Shown here: positions 1 through 8,726 of the stretch, piece after piece | How positions within the stretch are numbered: position 1 is the stretch's first letter | Layout of the letters: each line of letters begins with the position of its first letter | Assembly: GCF_031458395.1 (NCBI RefSeq) | Contig: NZ_JAVDYJ010000001.1 | Coordinates: forward strand, 2,046,001-2,110,000 | Source of the DNA: Enteractinococcus fodinae | GTDB lineage: Bacteria; Actinomycetota; Actinomycetes; Actinomycetales; Micrococcaceae | Length of the DNA stretch: 64,000 bases | Reading direction: 5' to 3' | Made by a program: the position numbers and the translations under genes | The notes under the pieces: model-generated | Seen by the model: only the letters and a program-made list of their open reading frames with translations | Told to the model about the DNA's origin: nothing | Database searches by the model: none

Positions 1-773
1 TCCCGCATTATCCCGGACTGGAGCACTTTAAGGGTGAACAGTGGCACACCAAAACCTTTCGCGATGTCGAAGATTTCCGGGATCACCGGGTCTTGGTCGT
101 GGGCGGGGGCGCATCCGCGACCCAATTTCTGATGATGTTAGAAGACGTCACCGACCACTCAGTGTGGGTTTCACGGTCGCTACCGCGCTGGAATGCCGCA
201 CCGTTTAACCCAGGTTGGGGCCGGGCCGTGGAACAACGTGTCACAACCCAGGTCACCGCCGGGTACGCCCCACGGTCGGTGGTCTCCAACACCGGCCTGC
301 CGCTGGATCGTCAGACGCTGGCCCATATTGACCGCGGCACGCTGGTGTTTCGCGGTTTCATCGATTCCTTTGGTGAACACGAGGTCACGATCAGTGGCCC
401 GGGTCCCGATGGCGCCACGGTGAACTCCCAGGGCCAAGCGGTCGATGACCTCCTGCGCGCAGGTGACCCTGCGGTAGCGAATCTGCACGACAATGCCGAA
501 GTTTTGCCCGGGCACGGGACCGACATTGAGCACCAATGGGTGACCCCGATCGACTCAATCCTGTGGGGCACCGGTTTTCAACACAGCCTGGAGCATCTTG
601 ACCCGTTAGATATCCGCACTGCCCACGGCGGGGTGAAAGTCGAACGCGACGGTGTCACCGTCCCGGCTCAACCAGGTCTGTTCTTAGTGGGGTACGGTGC
701 TTCTGCCTCGACGATCGGGGCCACGCGAGCGGGCCGGAAAGCAGCCGTTGCAGCGATCGGCTACAGTTCTTGA
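1..773 (+). CDS. FAD/NAD(P)-binding flavoprotein monooxygenase, 5' truncated
   Basis: The window opens inside this gene, so the N-terminal FAD-binding half is missing; the frame is open from base 3. About 35 residues into the visible part is the Rossmann motif VVGGGASA preceded by a beta strand, which is the NAD(P)H-binding fold of flavin-containing monooxygenase-like proteins. Near the C-terminus LVGYGASAS followed by a small-residue and Arg-rich helix resembles the closing FAD-contact segment of these enzymes. Such proteins oxygenate nitrogen, sulfur or ketone substrates using NADPH; the substrate cannot be read from this fragment. The gene ends 100 bp before a fur-like gene and I see no clear terminator between them. 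The family is likely; the exact role is unknown. Confidence 0.75.
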   Translation, partial: PHYPGLEHFKGEQWHTKTFRDVEDFRDHRVLVVGGGASATQFLMMLEDVTDHSVWVSRSLPRWNAAPFNPGWGRAVEQRVTTQVTAGYAPRSVVSNTGLPLDRQTLAHIDRGTLVFRGFIDSFGEHEVTISGPGPDGATVNSQGQAVDDLLRAGDPAVANLHDNAEVLPGHGTDIEHQWVTPIDSILWGTGFQHSLEHLDPLDIRTAHGGVKVERDGVTVPAQPGLFLVGYGASASTIGATRAGRKAAVAAIGYSS

Positions 774-816
774 GCTAAGACTGAGGCCCTGCAGCGAAGA
801 TCACATCCCTCGATTT

Positions 817-842
817 TTATGAATCATTCAAAAGTGTCATAA
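817..842. promoter_or_regulatory. Fur/PerR-type operator candidate upstream of fur-katA
   Basis: A perfect inverted repeat TTATGA-N14-TCATAA (817-822 and 837-842) lies 31 bp before the GTG start of the Fur-family gene. It is AT-rich, as Fur-family boxes are, and sits where the promoter should be. Autoregulation of a furA-catalase operon is known from other actinobacteria; that this repeat is the binding site is inferred. Confidence 0.5.
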
Positions 843-873
843 TGGGGGCATTGATCAATTTGAGGAGGGTCAG

Positions 874-1341
874 GTGACCGCACAGCCGCACGAGTGGCCC
901 ACGCGTATCCGGGCAACCGGTTTACGTTCCACCCGGCAGCGCGTTGCGACGTTGGAATCTCTGGAACAGATGCCACACGCTACCGCTGAGGAACTGTTAC
1001 AGCAGGTCCGCCTGAGCCTTCCAAAGATCACGATCCAATCGATCTACACCGTTGTGCAGTCGTTGGTAGATGTCGGCTTGATTCGCAAACTGGAGTTCGG
1101 CCCAACCGCCGCCCGGTTCGAGATTCAGCACGCCGACAATCACCACCACGTGCACTGTCGACATTGCGGACGCATCGAAGATGTCCCCTGCCAACATGGC
1201 AGTGCACCGTGTATGACACCGGCAACCACGCACGGCATGGTCATTGATACGGCAGACGTCGTCTACCACGGAGCCTGCACGCAATGTCTGGAGGACATTG
1301 CTGCCACAACGGCTCCTGGCACGCATCCAGTATCCGCCTAG
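874..1341 (+). CDS. Fur-family transcriptional regulator (peroxide/PerR-like, FurA)
   Basis: This 155-residue protein has the Fur layout: an N-terminal winged helix (about residues 10-80, with a TIQSIYTVVQSL recognition region) and a C-terminal metal-binding dimerisation domain. Visible metal ligands are the His cluster at 90-92, HxxC ending at Cys95, CxxC at 95/98 and a second CxxC at 135/138, which would form a structural zinc site. The GTG start at 874 is preceded by GAGGAGGGT. The gene lies 54 bp upstream of a catalase on the same strand, matching the furA-catalase arrangement of actinobacteria, where the repressor senses H2O2 through metal-catalysed oxidation. Peroxide sensing is inferred from context; a zinc- or iron-responsive role is the alternative. 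Confidence 0.88.
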   Translation: MTAQPHEWPTRIRATGLRSTRQRVATLESLEQMPHATAEELLQQVRLSLPKITIQSIYTVVQSLVDVGLIRKLEFGPTAARFEIQHADNHHHVHCRHCGRIEDVPCQHGSAPCMTPATTHGMVIDTADVVYHGACTQCLEDIAATTAPGTHPVSA

Positions 1342-1395
1342 CGGCGAGATCGATTTACGAGTTCACCTCATCTGTCTTTAAAGGAGACTGAGTAC

Positions 1396-2856
1396 ATGGC
1401 CGAAAAGCAAACCCCGCACGCCACCGGGTCCACTACCCAGGCTGGCATCCCAGCAGTCAGCGACCGGAACTCGCTGTCCGTTGGTTCAGACGGGCCAATT
1501 GTGTTGCACGACCATCACCTGGTCGAAACGCTGCAGCACTTCAACCGCATGAACATCCCAGAACGCCGCCCGCACGCGAAAGGCTCCGGCGCGTTTGGTA
1601 CCTTCACTGTGACCGAAGATGTGTCACAGTACACCAAAGCTGCCATGTTCCAGCCCGGTGCTGAAACCGAGATGCTGGCACGGTTCTCTACCGTTGCCGG
1701 TGAGCTGGGTTCTCCAGATACCTGGCGCGACGTTCGCGGTTTCGCACTGAAGTTCTACACTTCCGAAGGCAACTTCGACCTGGTCGGCAACAACACCCCG
1801 ATCTTCTTTGTGCGCGACCCAATGAAATTCCCACACTTCATTCGCTCGCAGAAGCGTCTGCCAGATTCCGGTCTGCGTGACGCCACCATGCAGTGGGACT
1901 TCTGGAGCCAGAACCCAGAATCAGCCCACCAGGTCACATACCTGATGGGTCCCCGCGGTCTACCAAAGACCTGGCGCAACATGAACGGCTACGGTTCCCA
2001 CACCTACATGTGGGTCAATGCCGAAGGCGAGCGTTTCTGGGTCAAGTTCCACTTCCTGACCAACCAGGGCATGGAGCACCTGTCGAATGCTGAAGCTGAT
2101 GCGTTGGCCGGCGAAGACGCTGAGTTCCACCGCCGTGACTTGTTCGATGCAATTGCCCGCGGCGACAACCCGTCATGGGATCTGTGGGTCCAGATCATGC
2201 CGTATGACGAGGCCAAGACCTACCGGTATAACCCATTCGATTTGACCAAGACCTGGTCGAAGAAGGATTATCCGCGCATTAAGGTCGGCACCATGGAGCT
2301 GAACCGCAACCCAGAAAACCACTTTGCTCAGATTGAGCAGGCGGCTTTCTCGCCGGCCAACATGGTTCCGGGCATTGGTATGTCGCCAGACAAGATGCTG
2401 TTGGGTCGTAACTTCGCTTACCAGGATGCTCAGCGTTACCGTATTGGCGCGAACTTCCAGCAGCTGCCGGTGAACGCACCAAAGACTGAGGTCCACACCT
2501 ACAACTTCGAAGGTGCGATGTGGTACCACCACACCGGCAACCGCTCAGTGTATGCACCCAACTCGTTCGGTGATTCCTGGTCGGATGAAGTAGGCGCTAT
2601 CGACACCTCGTGGGAAAACGACGGCGACCTGGTTCGTCAGGCCTACACATTGCGCAAAGATGATGATGACTTCCGTCAGGCCAACATCTTGGTCAACGAA
2701 GTCTTCACCCAGCAAGAACGCGACGACTTCGTCGACACCGTCTCGGGTGCGCTCGGCGATGTAGTCGAACCTGTGCTGACCAATGCGATCACCTACTGGA
2801 AGAATGTTGACGCGACGATCGGTCAGCGTATTGAAGACCGGGTGCGCGGCGCCTAA
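1396..2856 (+). CDS. katA: Catalase, small-subunit monofunctional haem type
   Basis: Catalase decomposes H2O2 to water and oxygen in the cytosol. The 486-residue length fits the small-subunit clade. Catalytic His60 lies in [12 protein letters not shown], the distal Asn is in VGNNTPIFF (Asn133), and the proximal haem ligand is Tyr342 in RxxxY (Arg338-Tyr342). The substrate-channel region [17 protein letters not shown] is also conserved. The start ATG follows AAAGGAG with good spacing. It lies directly downstream of the Fur-like gene and before a strong terminator, so the two probably form one peroxide-inducible operon. Codon choice looks strongly optimised, with long runs of C-ending codons, as expected of a highly expressed enzyme. 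Confidence 0.97.
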   Translation: MAEKQTPHATGSTTQAGIPAVSDRNSLSVGSDGPIVLHDHHLVETLQHFNRMNIPERRPHAKGSGAFGTFTVTEDVSQYTKAAMFQPGAETEMLARFSTVAGELGSPDTWRDVRGFALKFYTSEGNFDLVGNNTPIFFVRDPMKFPHFIRSQKRLPDSGLRDATMQWDFWSQNPESAHQVTYLMGPRGLPKTWRNMNGYGSHTYMWVNAEGERFWVKFHFLTNQGMEHLSNAEADALAGEDAEFHRRDLFDAIARGDNPSWDLWVQIMPYDEAKTYRYNPFDLTKTWSKKDYPRIKVGTMELNRNPENHFAQIEQAAFSPANMVPGIGMSPDKMLLGRNFAYQDAQRYRIGANFQQLPVNAPKTEVHTYNFEGAMWYHHTGNRSVYAPNSFGDSWSDEVGAIDTSWENDGDLVRQAYTLRKDDDDFRQANILVNEVFTQQERDDFVDTVSGALGDVVEPVLTNAITYWKNVDATIGQRIEDRVRGA

Positions 2857-2886
2857 CCGCTCGCACCCCTTCAGTTCACACTGACT

Positions 2887-2927
2887 CGCAGGCCCTGAAC
2901 CACACGGTTCGGGGCCTGCGGCGTTTT
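2887..2927 (+). terminator. Intrinsic terminator of fur-katA
   Basis: A 15-bp stem (2887-2901 with 2906-2920, one G-U pair) closes a 4-nt ACAC loop and is followed by GCGTTTT. It lies 30 bp after the catalase stop codon. Confidence 0.9.
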
Positions 2928-3059
2928 CCACCCGAAGTGCAGACCGCGAATAACCGTTTCGGAACGGGTATTGGTTCGACGCCCATCTATAGTGTGCCCA
3001 GATCGGTTTAGCGCTAATATAGCCAGAGATCAACCAGTCGAGTAAGGAATGTTTCGCCC

Positions 3060-3929
3060 ATGCCCACCGGCAATAATAGTCTTATCGTCAAACTGTCCTG
3101 CCCGAATCAACCCGGCATCGTGCACGCCATAACCGGGGCGTTACTCAAGGTCGACGCCAACATTTCCGAATCCCAACAGTTCGATTCCCCCAACACCGGC
3201 ACCTTTTTCATGCGCGTGCAATTCACCACCGACGCGAACGTTGCCGACACCGAAGCAGCCATCGCCGATGTGGTCGAAGAATTCGACATGGACGCGAGCG
3301 TTTACGACGCTAATGCTAAAACCCGCACGCTGATTATGGTCTCCAAAGACGGTCGCACCATGAATGAGCTCCTCTTTCAGCAGCATGCCGGCACCTTGCC
3401 GGTCGAGGTTCCCGTCATCGTGTCCAACCACTTGGATCTACAGCCGATGGCCTATTTCTATGACGTCCCCTTCGTCCACATCCCGATCAATAAGAAGCCA
3501 GACGGCACCTCCAATAAGGCCGAAGCAGAAGCTCGGCTGATGGAGCTGGTTGACCAATACGATATCGAACTGGTCGTCTTAGCCCGTTACATGCAGATTC
3601 TGTCGGATGATCTCATCCAGAAACTTGATGGGAAGGCCATCAATATTCACCACTCCTTCCTCCCCTCGTTCAAAGGTGCCCGCCCCTACCACCAGGCGCA
3701 TGATCGCGGTGTGAAACTGATTGGCGCCACGGCTCACTACGTCACAGCAGACCTCGATGAGGGACCCATCATCGAACAGCGGGTCCAGCGCGTCAACCAC
3801 GCTCTGACCGCCCAAGACTTTGTCCAACGCGGTCGGGCCGTTGAAGGCGCCACCCTGGCCCAAGCCGTCCAATGGCACACCGAACACCGGGTGTTATTGG
3901 ATGGCGACCGGACCGTGATCTTCGAATAA
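3060..3929 (+). CDS. purU: Formyltetrahydrofolate deformylase
   Basis: PurU hydrolyses 10-formyl-THF to formate and THF, balancing one-carbon pools and feeding formate to purine synthesis. The 289-residue protein has an N-terminal ACT domain (about 8-85, starting LSCPNQPGIVHAIT) and a C-terminal formyltransferase-fold domain (about 90-289). The catalytic triad is visible as Asn195 and His197 in INIHHSFLPSF and Asp233 in HYVTADLDEGP. Length and order match the family. The promoter is not obvious; the ATG is preceded by a weak AAGGAAT. It stands alone, 130 bp after the katA terminator, while purN and purH lie some 12 kb downstream on the other strand. Confidence 0.95.
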   Translation: MPTGNNSLIVKLSCPNQPGIVHAITGALLKVDANISESQQFDSPNTGTFFMRVQFTTDANVADTEAAIADVVEEFDMDASVYDANAKTRTLIMVSKDGRTMNELLFQQHAGTLPVEVPVIVSNHLDLQPMAYFYDVPFVHIPINKKPDGTSNKAEAEARLMELVDQYDIELVVLARYMQILSDDLIQKLDGKAINIHHSFLPSFKGARPYHQAHDRGVKLIGATAHYVTADLDEGPIIEQRVQRVNHALTAQDFVQRGRAVEGATLAQAVQWHTEHRVLLDGDRTVIFE

Positions 3930-3971
3930 GCGCGCGGGCGCGCAACTAGTGACAGCCACCACGACTGGTTT

Positions 3972-3977
3972 TAGGGT
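3972..3977 (+). promoter_or_regulatory. -10 box TAGGGT, leaderless start
   Basis: TAGGGT ends 6 nt before the ATG at 3984 and no Shine-Dalgarno sequence intervenes, so transcription would begin at or next to the start codon. This is one of several such arrangements in the window. Confidence 0.45.
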
Positions 3978-3983
3978 GACCGT

Positions 3984-4508
3984 ATGGCCATTATCAAAAA
4001 AGTCTTGGGCAAAACGCCCGATATTCACGAGTCCGTTTTCCTCGCCGAGACCGCCGCGATTACCGGCGATGTCACGATGAAAGAACAGTCCTCGGCGTTC
4101 TACGGTGTTTCGGCACGCGGAGATTCCGCCCCCATCAGTGTCGGAGCCCGCTCCAACCTGCAAGATAACGTCGTGCTGCACGCCGATTCTGGCTTCCCGT
4201 GCACCATCGGTGAAGACGTTTCGGTGGGTCACGCCGCGATCGTACACGGGGCCACCGTCGGTGATGGCGCGCTCATCGGCATGAACGCCACGGTTCTCAA
4301 CGGAGCCAAGGTCGGCGCCGGGTCGCTGGTGGCCGCGAATTCCTTGGTGCCGGAAGGCATGGAGATTCCGCCGCACTCTTTAGTAGCTGGTGTGCCGGCC
4401 AAGGTTCGTCGCGAACTCACCGAGGAACAGGTTGCTGGGCTGAAACAGAACGCCGAGGGCTATTTGCGGTTATCGGCCGAGCATCTTAAGGCCGAAACCG
4501 TCGAGTAG
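3984..4508 (+). CDS. Gamma-class carbonic anhydrase-like hexapeptide-repeat protein
   Basis: This 174-residue protein is built of left-handed beta-helix hexapeptide repeats, visible as repeated [IV]G-x4 units (ISVGARSN, CTIGEDVSVGH, ATVGDGALIGM, AKVGAGSLV). Histidines in VLHAD, GHAAIVHG are where gamma carbonic anhydrases hold their zinc. Such proteins may hydrate CO2, bind other metals, or act as acyltransferases; many bacterial members (YrdA/PaaY-like) have no proven reaction. It is a single gene between purU and a dehydrogenase, with a -10 box 6 nt before its ATG. Family assignment is firm, activity is not. Confidence 0.88.
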   Translation: MAIIKKVLGKTPDIHESVFLAETAAITGDVTMKEQSSAFYGVSARGDSAPISVGARSNLQDNVVLHADSGFPCTIGEDVSVGHAAIVHGATVGDGALIGMNATVLNGAKVGAGSLVAANSLVPEGMEIPPHSLVAGVPAKVRRELTEEQVAGLKQNAEGYLRLSAEHLKAETVE

Positions 4509-4583
4509 CCTGGTGGGTGCGTGTGACGCGTTCGGCACGACGCACTGCTATCCTTTGACCACTTTCCGTGTGACCATAGGATT

Positions 4584-5546
4584 ATGACTCAACGCATCGT
4601 GATTTTGCCTGTCCAGTCCGAGCGGGATGGCACTCCCTACGAGACCGCCCATGAACAGACGGTGGCGACCGCTGAGTCGCTGGGGTATTCGATCGTGGAT
4701 CCCGATGATGGGAATGCCACCGCGATCGTCGTGGTGCAAATGCTCGACTCTGCGGTGGTCGAGCAGACGCTGGCCAACAACCCGGACGTCACCTGGGTGC
4801 AGTTACCGTTTGCAGGCGTAGAAACCTTCTTACCGGTGGCCCGTAAATACCCCAACGTGACCTTTACCTCGGCCAAAGGCTCCTACGCCCCACCGGTCGC
4901 AGAGCACGCGCTAGCTTTGACCCTGGCCCTGTTACGTCACCTGCCAGAGCGCATCCGTGCCACCACCTGGGGTGCTAGCTATGGCACAACCCTTAATGGC
5001 GCCAACGTGGTCATCGTCGGTGGCGGTGGGATCGGCCAAGAGCTCGTGCGACTGTTCTCCACGTGGAACACCACGATCACCGTGGTCCGGCGCAGCACGA
5101 AGACTGTACCCGGCGCGGACCGGACGGTCACCGCAGAGCAACTCGACAGCGTCTTACCCGAGGCTGACGTGGTGGTGCTCGCCGCGGCGGCCACCCCCGA
5201 AACGGACCGGATGTTCACGGCTAAACAATTCGAGCTCATGCACGATCAAGCGGTGTTAGTCAACATTGCCCGGGGCAGTCTCGTGGACACCGATGACCTC
5301 GTCGCAGCACTGGCAGATCATAAATTCCGTGGCGTCGGGTTGGACGTCACCGATCCGGAACCGCTGCCCGATGGTCACCCATTATGGGCCGAACCCAACT
5401 GCATCATCACCCCGCACACCGCAGACACCCCAGAGATGGTCATTCCCCTGCTTGACGAGCGCATTGTACGCAACCTCAAGAGCCTGGCTGACGGGAAATC
5501 ACCTGATACATTGGAAGGTCTGGTCGATGTACAGGCCGGCTACTAA
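4584..5546 (+). CDS. D-isomer-specific 2-hydroxyacid dehydrogenase family protein
   Basis: The 320-residue protein interconverts a 2-hydroxyacid and a 2-oxoacid with NAD(P). The nucleotide-binding motif GGGGIGQE is at 146-153; the catalytic set Arg230 (in IARGSLVD), Glu259 (in DPEP) and His278 (in ITPHTAD) is complete. The N-terminal catalytic half is shorter than in PGDH and no ACT domain follows, so it is not serA; glyoxylate/hydroxypyruvate reductase or a related ketoacid reductase is likely. No good Shine-Dalgarno sequence precedes the ATG. It is followed after 36 bp by the glutaminase fusion gene on the same strand, with which it may be cotranscribed. Confidence 0.9.
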   Translation: MTQRIVILPVQSERDGTPYETAHEQTVATAESLGYSIVDPDDGNATAIVVVQMLDSAVVEQTLANNPDVTWVQLPFAGVETFLPVARKYPNVTFTSAKGSYAPPVAEHALALTLALLRHLPERIRATTWGASYGTTLNGANVVIVGGGGIGQELVRLFSTWNTTITVVRRSTKTVPGADRTVTAEQLDSVLPEADVVVLAAAATPETDRMFTAKQFELMHDQAVLVNIARGSLVDTDDLVAALADHKFRGVGLDVTDPEPLPDGHPLWAEPNCIITPHTADTPEMVIPLLDERIVRNLKSLADGKSPDTLEGLVDVQAGY

Positions 5547-5582
5547 ACCACTTCTTGGACGCGACTTGATGAGGGATTGCCC

Positions 5583-7541
5583 ATGATGATTTCACCGCTG
5601 CATCGCTATCTTTCAGAGATGCTGGAAAACATCCGTCCCATGACGGCAGGCACGGTGAACCCGGTGACCGAAACCGCGACCAAACCCGACCTGAGCAAGT
5701 TGGCCATCACCCTGACCACAGTCAATGGCTTCCAGTATTCGTCCGGCGATGCGGACCATCGATTCGCGATTCAATCCATCGCCAAAGTCTTTGCCTACGG
5801 GCTGGCCCTCGACGATTTGGGCCCAACCGAAGTGGGCAAGAAAATCGATGTCGAACCATCCGGTGACCCCTTCAACGAGATCTCCCTGCAATCCGGGTCG
5901 GGCCGGCCAGCCAACCCGATGATTAATGCCGGGGCCATCGCAACCGTCGGACTCATCAAAGGCCGCGGCGGCGTCGACCGGCTCAGTCGGATCTCGCGCA
6001 TCATGGACCTCGCGGCTGAAGGATCCCCCGGTGAGCTCGAAATTAACCGAACGGTGTATCACGCCGAAAACATCAACGGGCACCGTAACCGCGCGCTGGC
6101 CTGGTTGTTGCGCTCATTTGAGATTATTGATTCGGATCCCGAACCGGTCGTCCAAGATTATTTCTTAGAGTGTTCCACGGACGTCACCACTGAAAACCTG
6201 TCAATGATGGCTGCGACCCTGGCCAACAAGGGGGTCAATCCGGTCACGGGACGCGAAGTTTTCTCGGAAGAAACCACCCGCCAGGTGCTGGCGGTGATGA
6301 TGACCTGTGGCATGTATGACGCAGCCGGCAACTGGATGATCGATATCGGCCTGCCGGCAAAATCCGGTGTCGATGGCGGCATCATGGTCGTCGTCCCGGG
6401 CCAGCTGGGCATCGGCGTCTACTCAGCACCCCTCGACAGTCACGGCAACTCGGTGCGCGGGGCCGCCGCAATTCGTCGCGTCACCCGCGATCTGGGCCTC
6501 CACTACGCTGATGCGTCACCGCTGGGTGGCTCGACCCTCCGCGCCCACTATTCACTGGCCGATGCCTCCTTAGGTGTGGTGCGCTCCACCGAACTCTCCA
6601 GGATCACGTCACAGTTCGGGGACCGCTGCCAGATCTTAGAGGTCTCCGGCGATCTCGGCTTTGCCGAAACCGAGACCATGGCTCGCACCATCGTCGAACT
6701 CGACGATGACGTGACCATGGTGATCATCGACTTCCAGGGCGTGGATGATTTCGGTCGTGCCGCTGTGCTGATGTTGGCCTCATTGACCGCCTTGTGGCGT
6801 GCCGAAGGCAAGGACGTCATCTTCATCGACTGGACCGAAACACTGGTCGAACACATTCTGGACTACATCGCCGTTCGGGACGATCTGGAACTTCCCGACC
6901 CGCGCGAAAAAGCCAAAGCCGCCTCTGCCGGCCACATCGATCTGCCCTGGGAGGCAGAAGACCTCGAACAAGACATCAACGGCGAATTCCGACTCTTTGA
7001 CAACCGTTCGGCTGCCTTGGAATGGGCGGAACTTCGGCTGGCGCATCGTTATGCTCGGCAAATCTTGCAGACCGATGATACCCCGCGTGAACCCGAAAGC
7101 GCACCGGTGTTCGATTTCCTCGAAGACCGTGACGTCAATGTTTTAGCTGATTACATGGAGCTGCGCAGTTACACGGCGGGCACTATCATCCGTCGCGTGG
7201 GTCAGCCCTTCGGCGGGATCTATTTCATTCGCTCGGGCCGTGTGGAACTGGCGGCCGAAGGCAAGGATGACACCCGCTACCGTCACGTCTACCTCTCCCC
7301 CGGTTCAACCTTCGGTGAGTTTGCCCTGAGCTACACGGGTCGCCAGTTGACGACCATTCGCGCGATCGACGATGTCGAAGTGCTGGTGTTATCTGCACAA
7401 AAGATCGCAAAGATCGAAAAGTCCGATCCACAGCTGGCCATCCGGTTATGGACGGCCATTGCTCGCGAAGCCTACACGGTGTTGGAGCAGTCCTCTCGTG
7501 AAGCCGGCGCCCGTGAAGAATACGACCCCGAACAGGATTAA
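5583..7541 (+). CDS. glsA: Glutaminase fused to STAS and cyclic-nucleotide-binding domains
   Basis: Glutaminase hydrolyses glutamine to glutamate and ammonia. Domains in order are a serine-hydrolase-like glutaminase (about 1-300) with the S-x-x-K pair Ser65/Lys68 in QSIAKVF, NPMINAGAI, and a SGVDGG loop; a STAS domain (about 330-450, ILEVSGDLGFAETE onward); and a C-terminal cNMP-binding domain (about 510-635, GGIYFIRSGRVEL and GSTFGEFAL). I chose ATG 5583 because GAGGGA lies 6 nt upstream; a TTG at 5577 would add two residues but has no room for that site. At 652 residues it is twice the usual GlsA length. The added domains suggest control by cyclic nucleotides or protein partners, which is inferred. 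Confidence 0.93.
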   Translation: MMISPLHRYLSEMLENIRPMTAGTVNPVTETATKPDLSKLAITLTTVNGFQYSSGDADHRFAIQSIAKVFAYGLALDDLGPTEVGKKIDVEPSGDPFNEISLQSGSGRPANPMINAGAIATVGLIKGRGGVDRLSRISRIMDLAAEGSPGELEINRTVYHAENINGHRNRALAWLLRSFEIIDSDPEPVVQDYFLECSTDVTTENLSMMAATLANKGVNPVTGREVFSEETTRQVLAVMMTCGMYDAAGNWMIDIGLPAKSGVDGGIMVVVPGQLGIGVYSAPLDSHGNSVRGAAAIRRVTRDLGLHYADASPLGGSTLRAHYSLADASLGVVRSTELSRITSQFGDRCQILEVSGDLGFAETETMARTIVELDDDVTMVIIDFQGVDDFGRAAVLMLASLTALWRAEGKDVIFIDWTETLVEHILDYIAVRDDLELPDPREKAKAASAGHIDLPWEAEDLEQDINGEFRLFDNRSAALEWAELRLAHRYARQILQTDDTPREPESAPVFDFLEDRDVNVLADYMELRSYTAGTIIRRVGQPFGGIYFIRSGRVELAAEGKDDTRYRHVYLSPGSTFGEFALSYTGRQLTTIRAIDDVEVLVLSAQKIAKIEKSDPQLAIRLWTAIAREAYTVLEQSSREAGAREEYDPEQD

Positions 7542-7665
7542 GTCCGAGCCATGCTCGTCAACTGACAGGACCGTCTTCCATCTGGCTCGTGCTTTGACCT
7601 GGTCTTCGACGCAGAACTATTGCCGATTGTGACCCGTAAAACACGTTAGAAAACATTCCTGGCTA

Positions 7666-7683
7666 GAGTGAGAGGCCTCACTC
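7666..7683. promoter_or_regulatory. Perfect inverted repeat upstream of metNIQ
   Basis: GAGTGAG-AGGC-CTCACTC (7-4-7) ends 20 bp before the metN start. It could be a repressor operator near the transcription start or a hairpin just ahead of the ribosome binding site. No SAM riboswitch is recognisable in the 162-bp spacer, so this repeat is the best candidate for methionine-responsive control. Confidence 0.45.
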
Positions 7684-7703
7684 ACGCTTAACCATGGAGT
7701 CTT

Positions 7704-8726
7704 TTGATCACGCTCGATTCGGTGTCGAAACGCTACTCCGGGAAATTTGGCAGTATTGATGCCTTGATCGATGTCTCGTTAGAAGTCGAACACGCAGATA
7801 TCTTTGGCATTGTCGGATTTTCCGGAGCTGGCAAATCAACGCTCATCCGCATGGTGAATCGTCTCGAAAACCCGGACAGCGGGACCGTGACGGTCGATGG
7901 GCAAGATGTCACCTCCATGCGGCGGAAAGAGTTACTCGAAAGCCGTCGGAATGTTGGGATGGTGTTTCAGCAGTTTAATCTGCTCGAAACCAAGACGGTC
8001 TTCCGCAATGTTGCGATGCCGCTGATTCTGGCCGGGAGATCTCGTGCCGAAATCGCTCGCCGTGTGGATGAAGTCTTAGAGATCGTCGAACTGTCAGATA
8101 AACGCGAAGCCCGGATCAGCCAATTGTCCGGGGGTCAAAAACAACGCGTCGGTATCGCCCGAGCCTTAGCGACTGAGCCCGATATCTTATTATGTGACGA
8201 AGCGACCAGTGCGCTCGATCCAAAGACCACCGAATCCATCCTTCAGTTGCTCAAACGCATCAACCAGACCATGGGCGTGACGATATTGCTGATCACCCAC
8301 CAAATGCATGTCGTCCAGCGAATCTGCAACAAGGTCGCCGTGATGGAAGGTGGGCGTGTGGTCGAACAAGGCACCGTCACCGAGGTTTTCGGGAATCCGC
8401 AATCCCCCACGACGCAAGAATTCGTACAGACCGTCATTAACGATCAGATACCGGAAGCCATCGCTGATCTCGTCAGAGAAGATGACCGGAACTATCGCAT
8501 ATATCGATTGCGCTATGTAGGAGCAACCAGGACAAATGCGTTTTTACCCCAGCTGAGTAGAGCCGACGGCCTTGAGGTCAATATCCTAGCGGCCACCGTG
8601 GAACAACTCGAGAACACGGTGGTCGGCGTTTTCCACCTCCAACTCGTCGGAAGCGATGCCGCTATTACCCATGGTGAACAGCTCATCGATGCGGCCGGAG
8701 TCGTGAAAGAGCCGGTGCAATTGTAA
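7704..8726 (+). CDS. metN: Methionine ABC transporter ATP-binding protein
   Basis: MetN powers uptake of methionine through MetI with MetQ as binding protein. In 340 residues it carries the Walker A motif GFSGAGKST (38-46), the signature LSGGQKQR (about 139), Walker B ILLCDEATSALD (about 165) and a switch His in LLITHQM. The C-terminal 75 residues form the NIL regulatory domain, which binds methionine and inhibits transport when the pool is full. The start is TTG at 7704 with ATGGAG just upstream; an ATG is absent. It overlaps metI by one base (TAATG), so the two are translationally coupled. Confidence 0.95.
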   Translation: MITLDSVSKRYSGKFGSIDALIDVSLEVEHADIFGIVGFSGAGKSTLIRMVNRLENPDSGTVTVDGQDVTSMRRKELLESRRNVGMVFQQFNLLETKTVFRNVAMPLILAGRSRAEIARRVDEVLEIVELSDKREARISQLSGGQKQRVGIARALATEPDILLCDEATSALDPKTTESILQLLKRINQTMGVTILLITHQMHVVQRICNKVAVMEGGRVVEQGTVTEVFGNPQSPTTQEFVQTVINDQIPEAIADLVREDDRNYRIYRLRYVGATRTNAFLPQLSRADGLEVNILAATVEQLENTVVGVFHLQLVGSDAAITHGEQLIDAAGVVKEPVQL

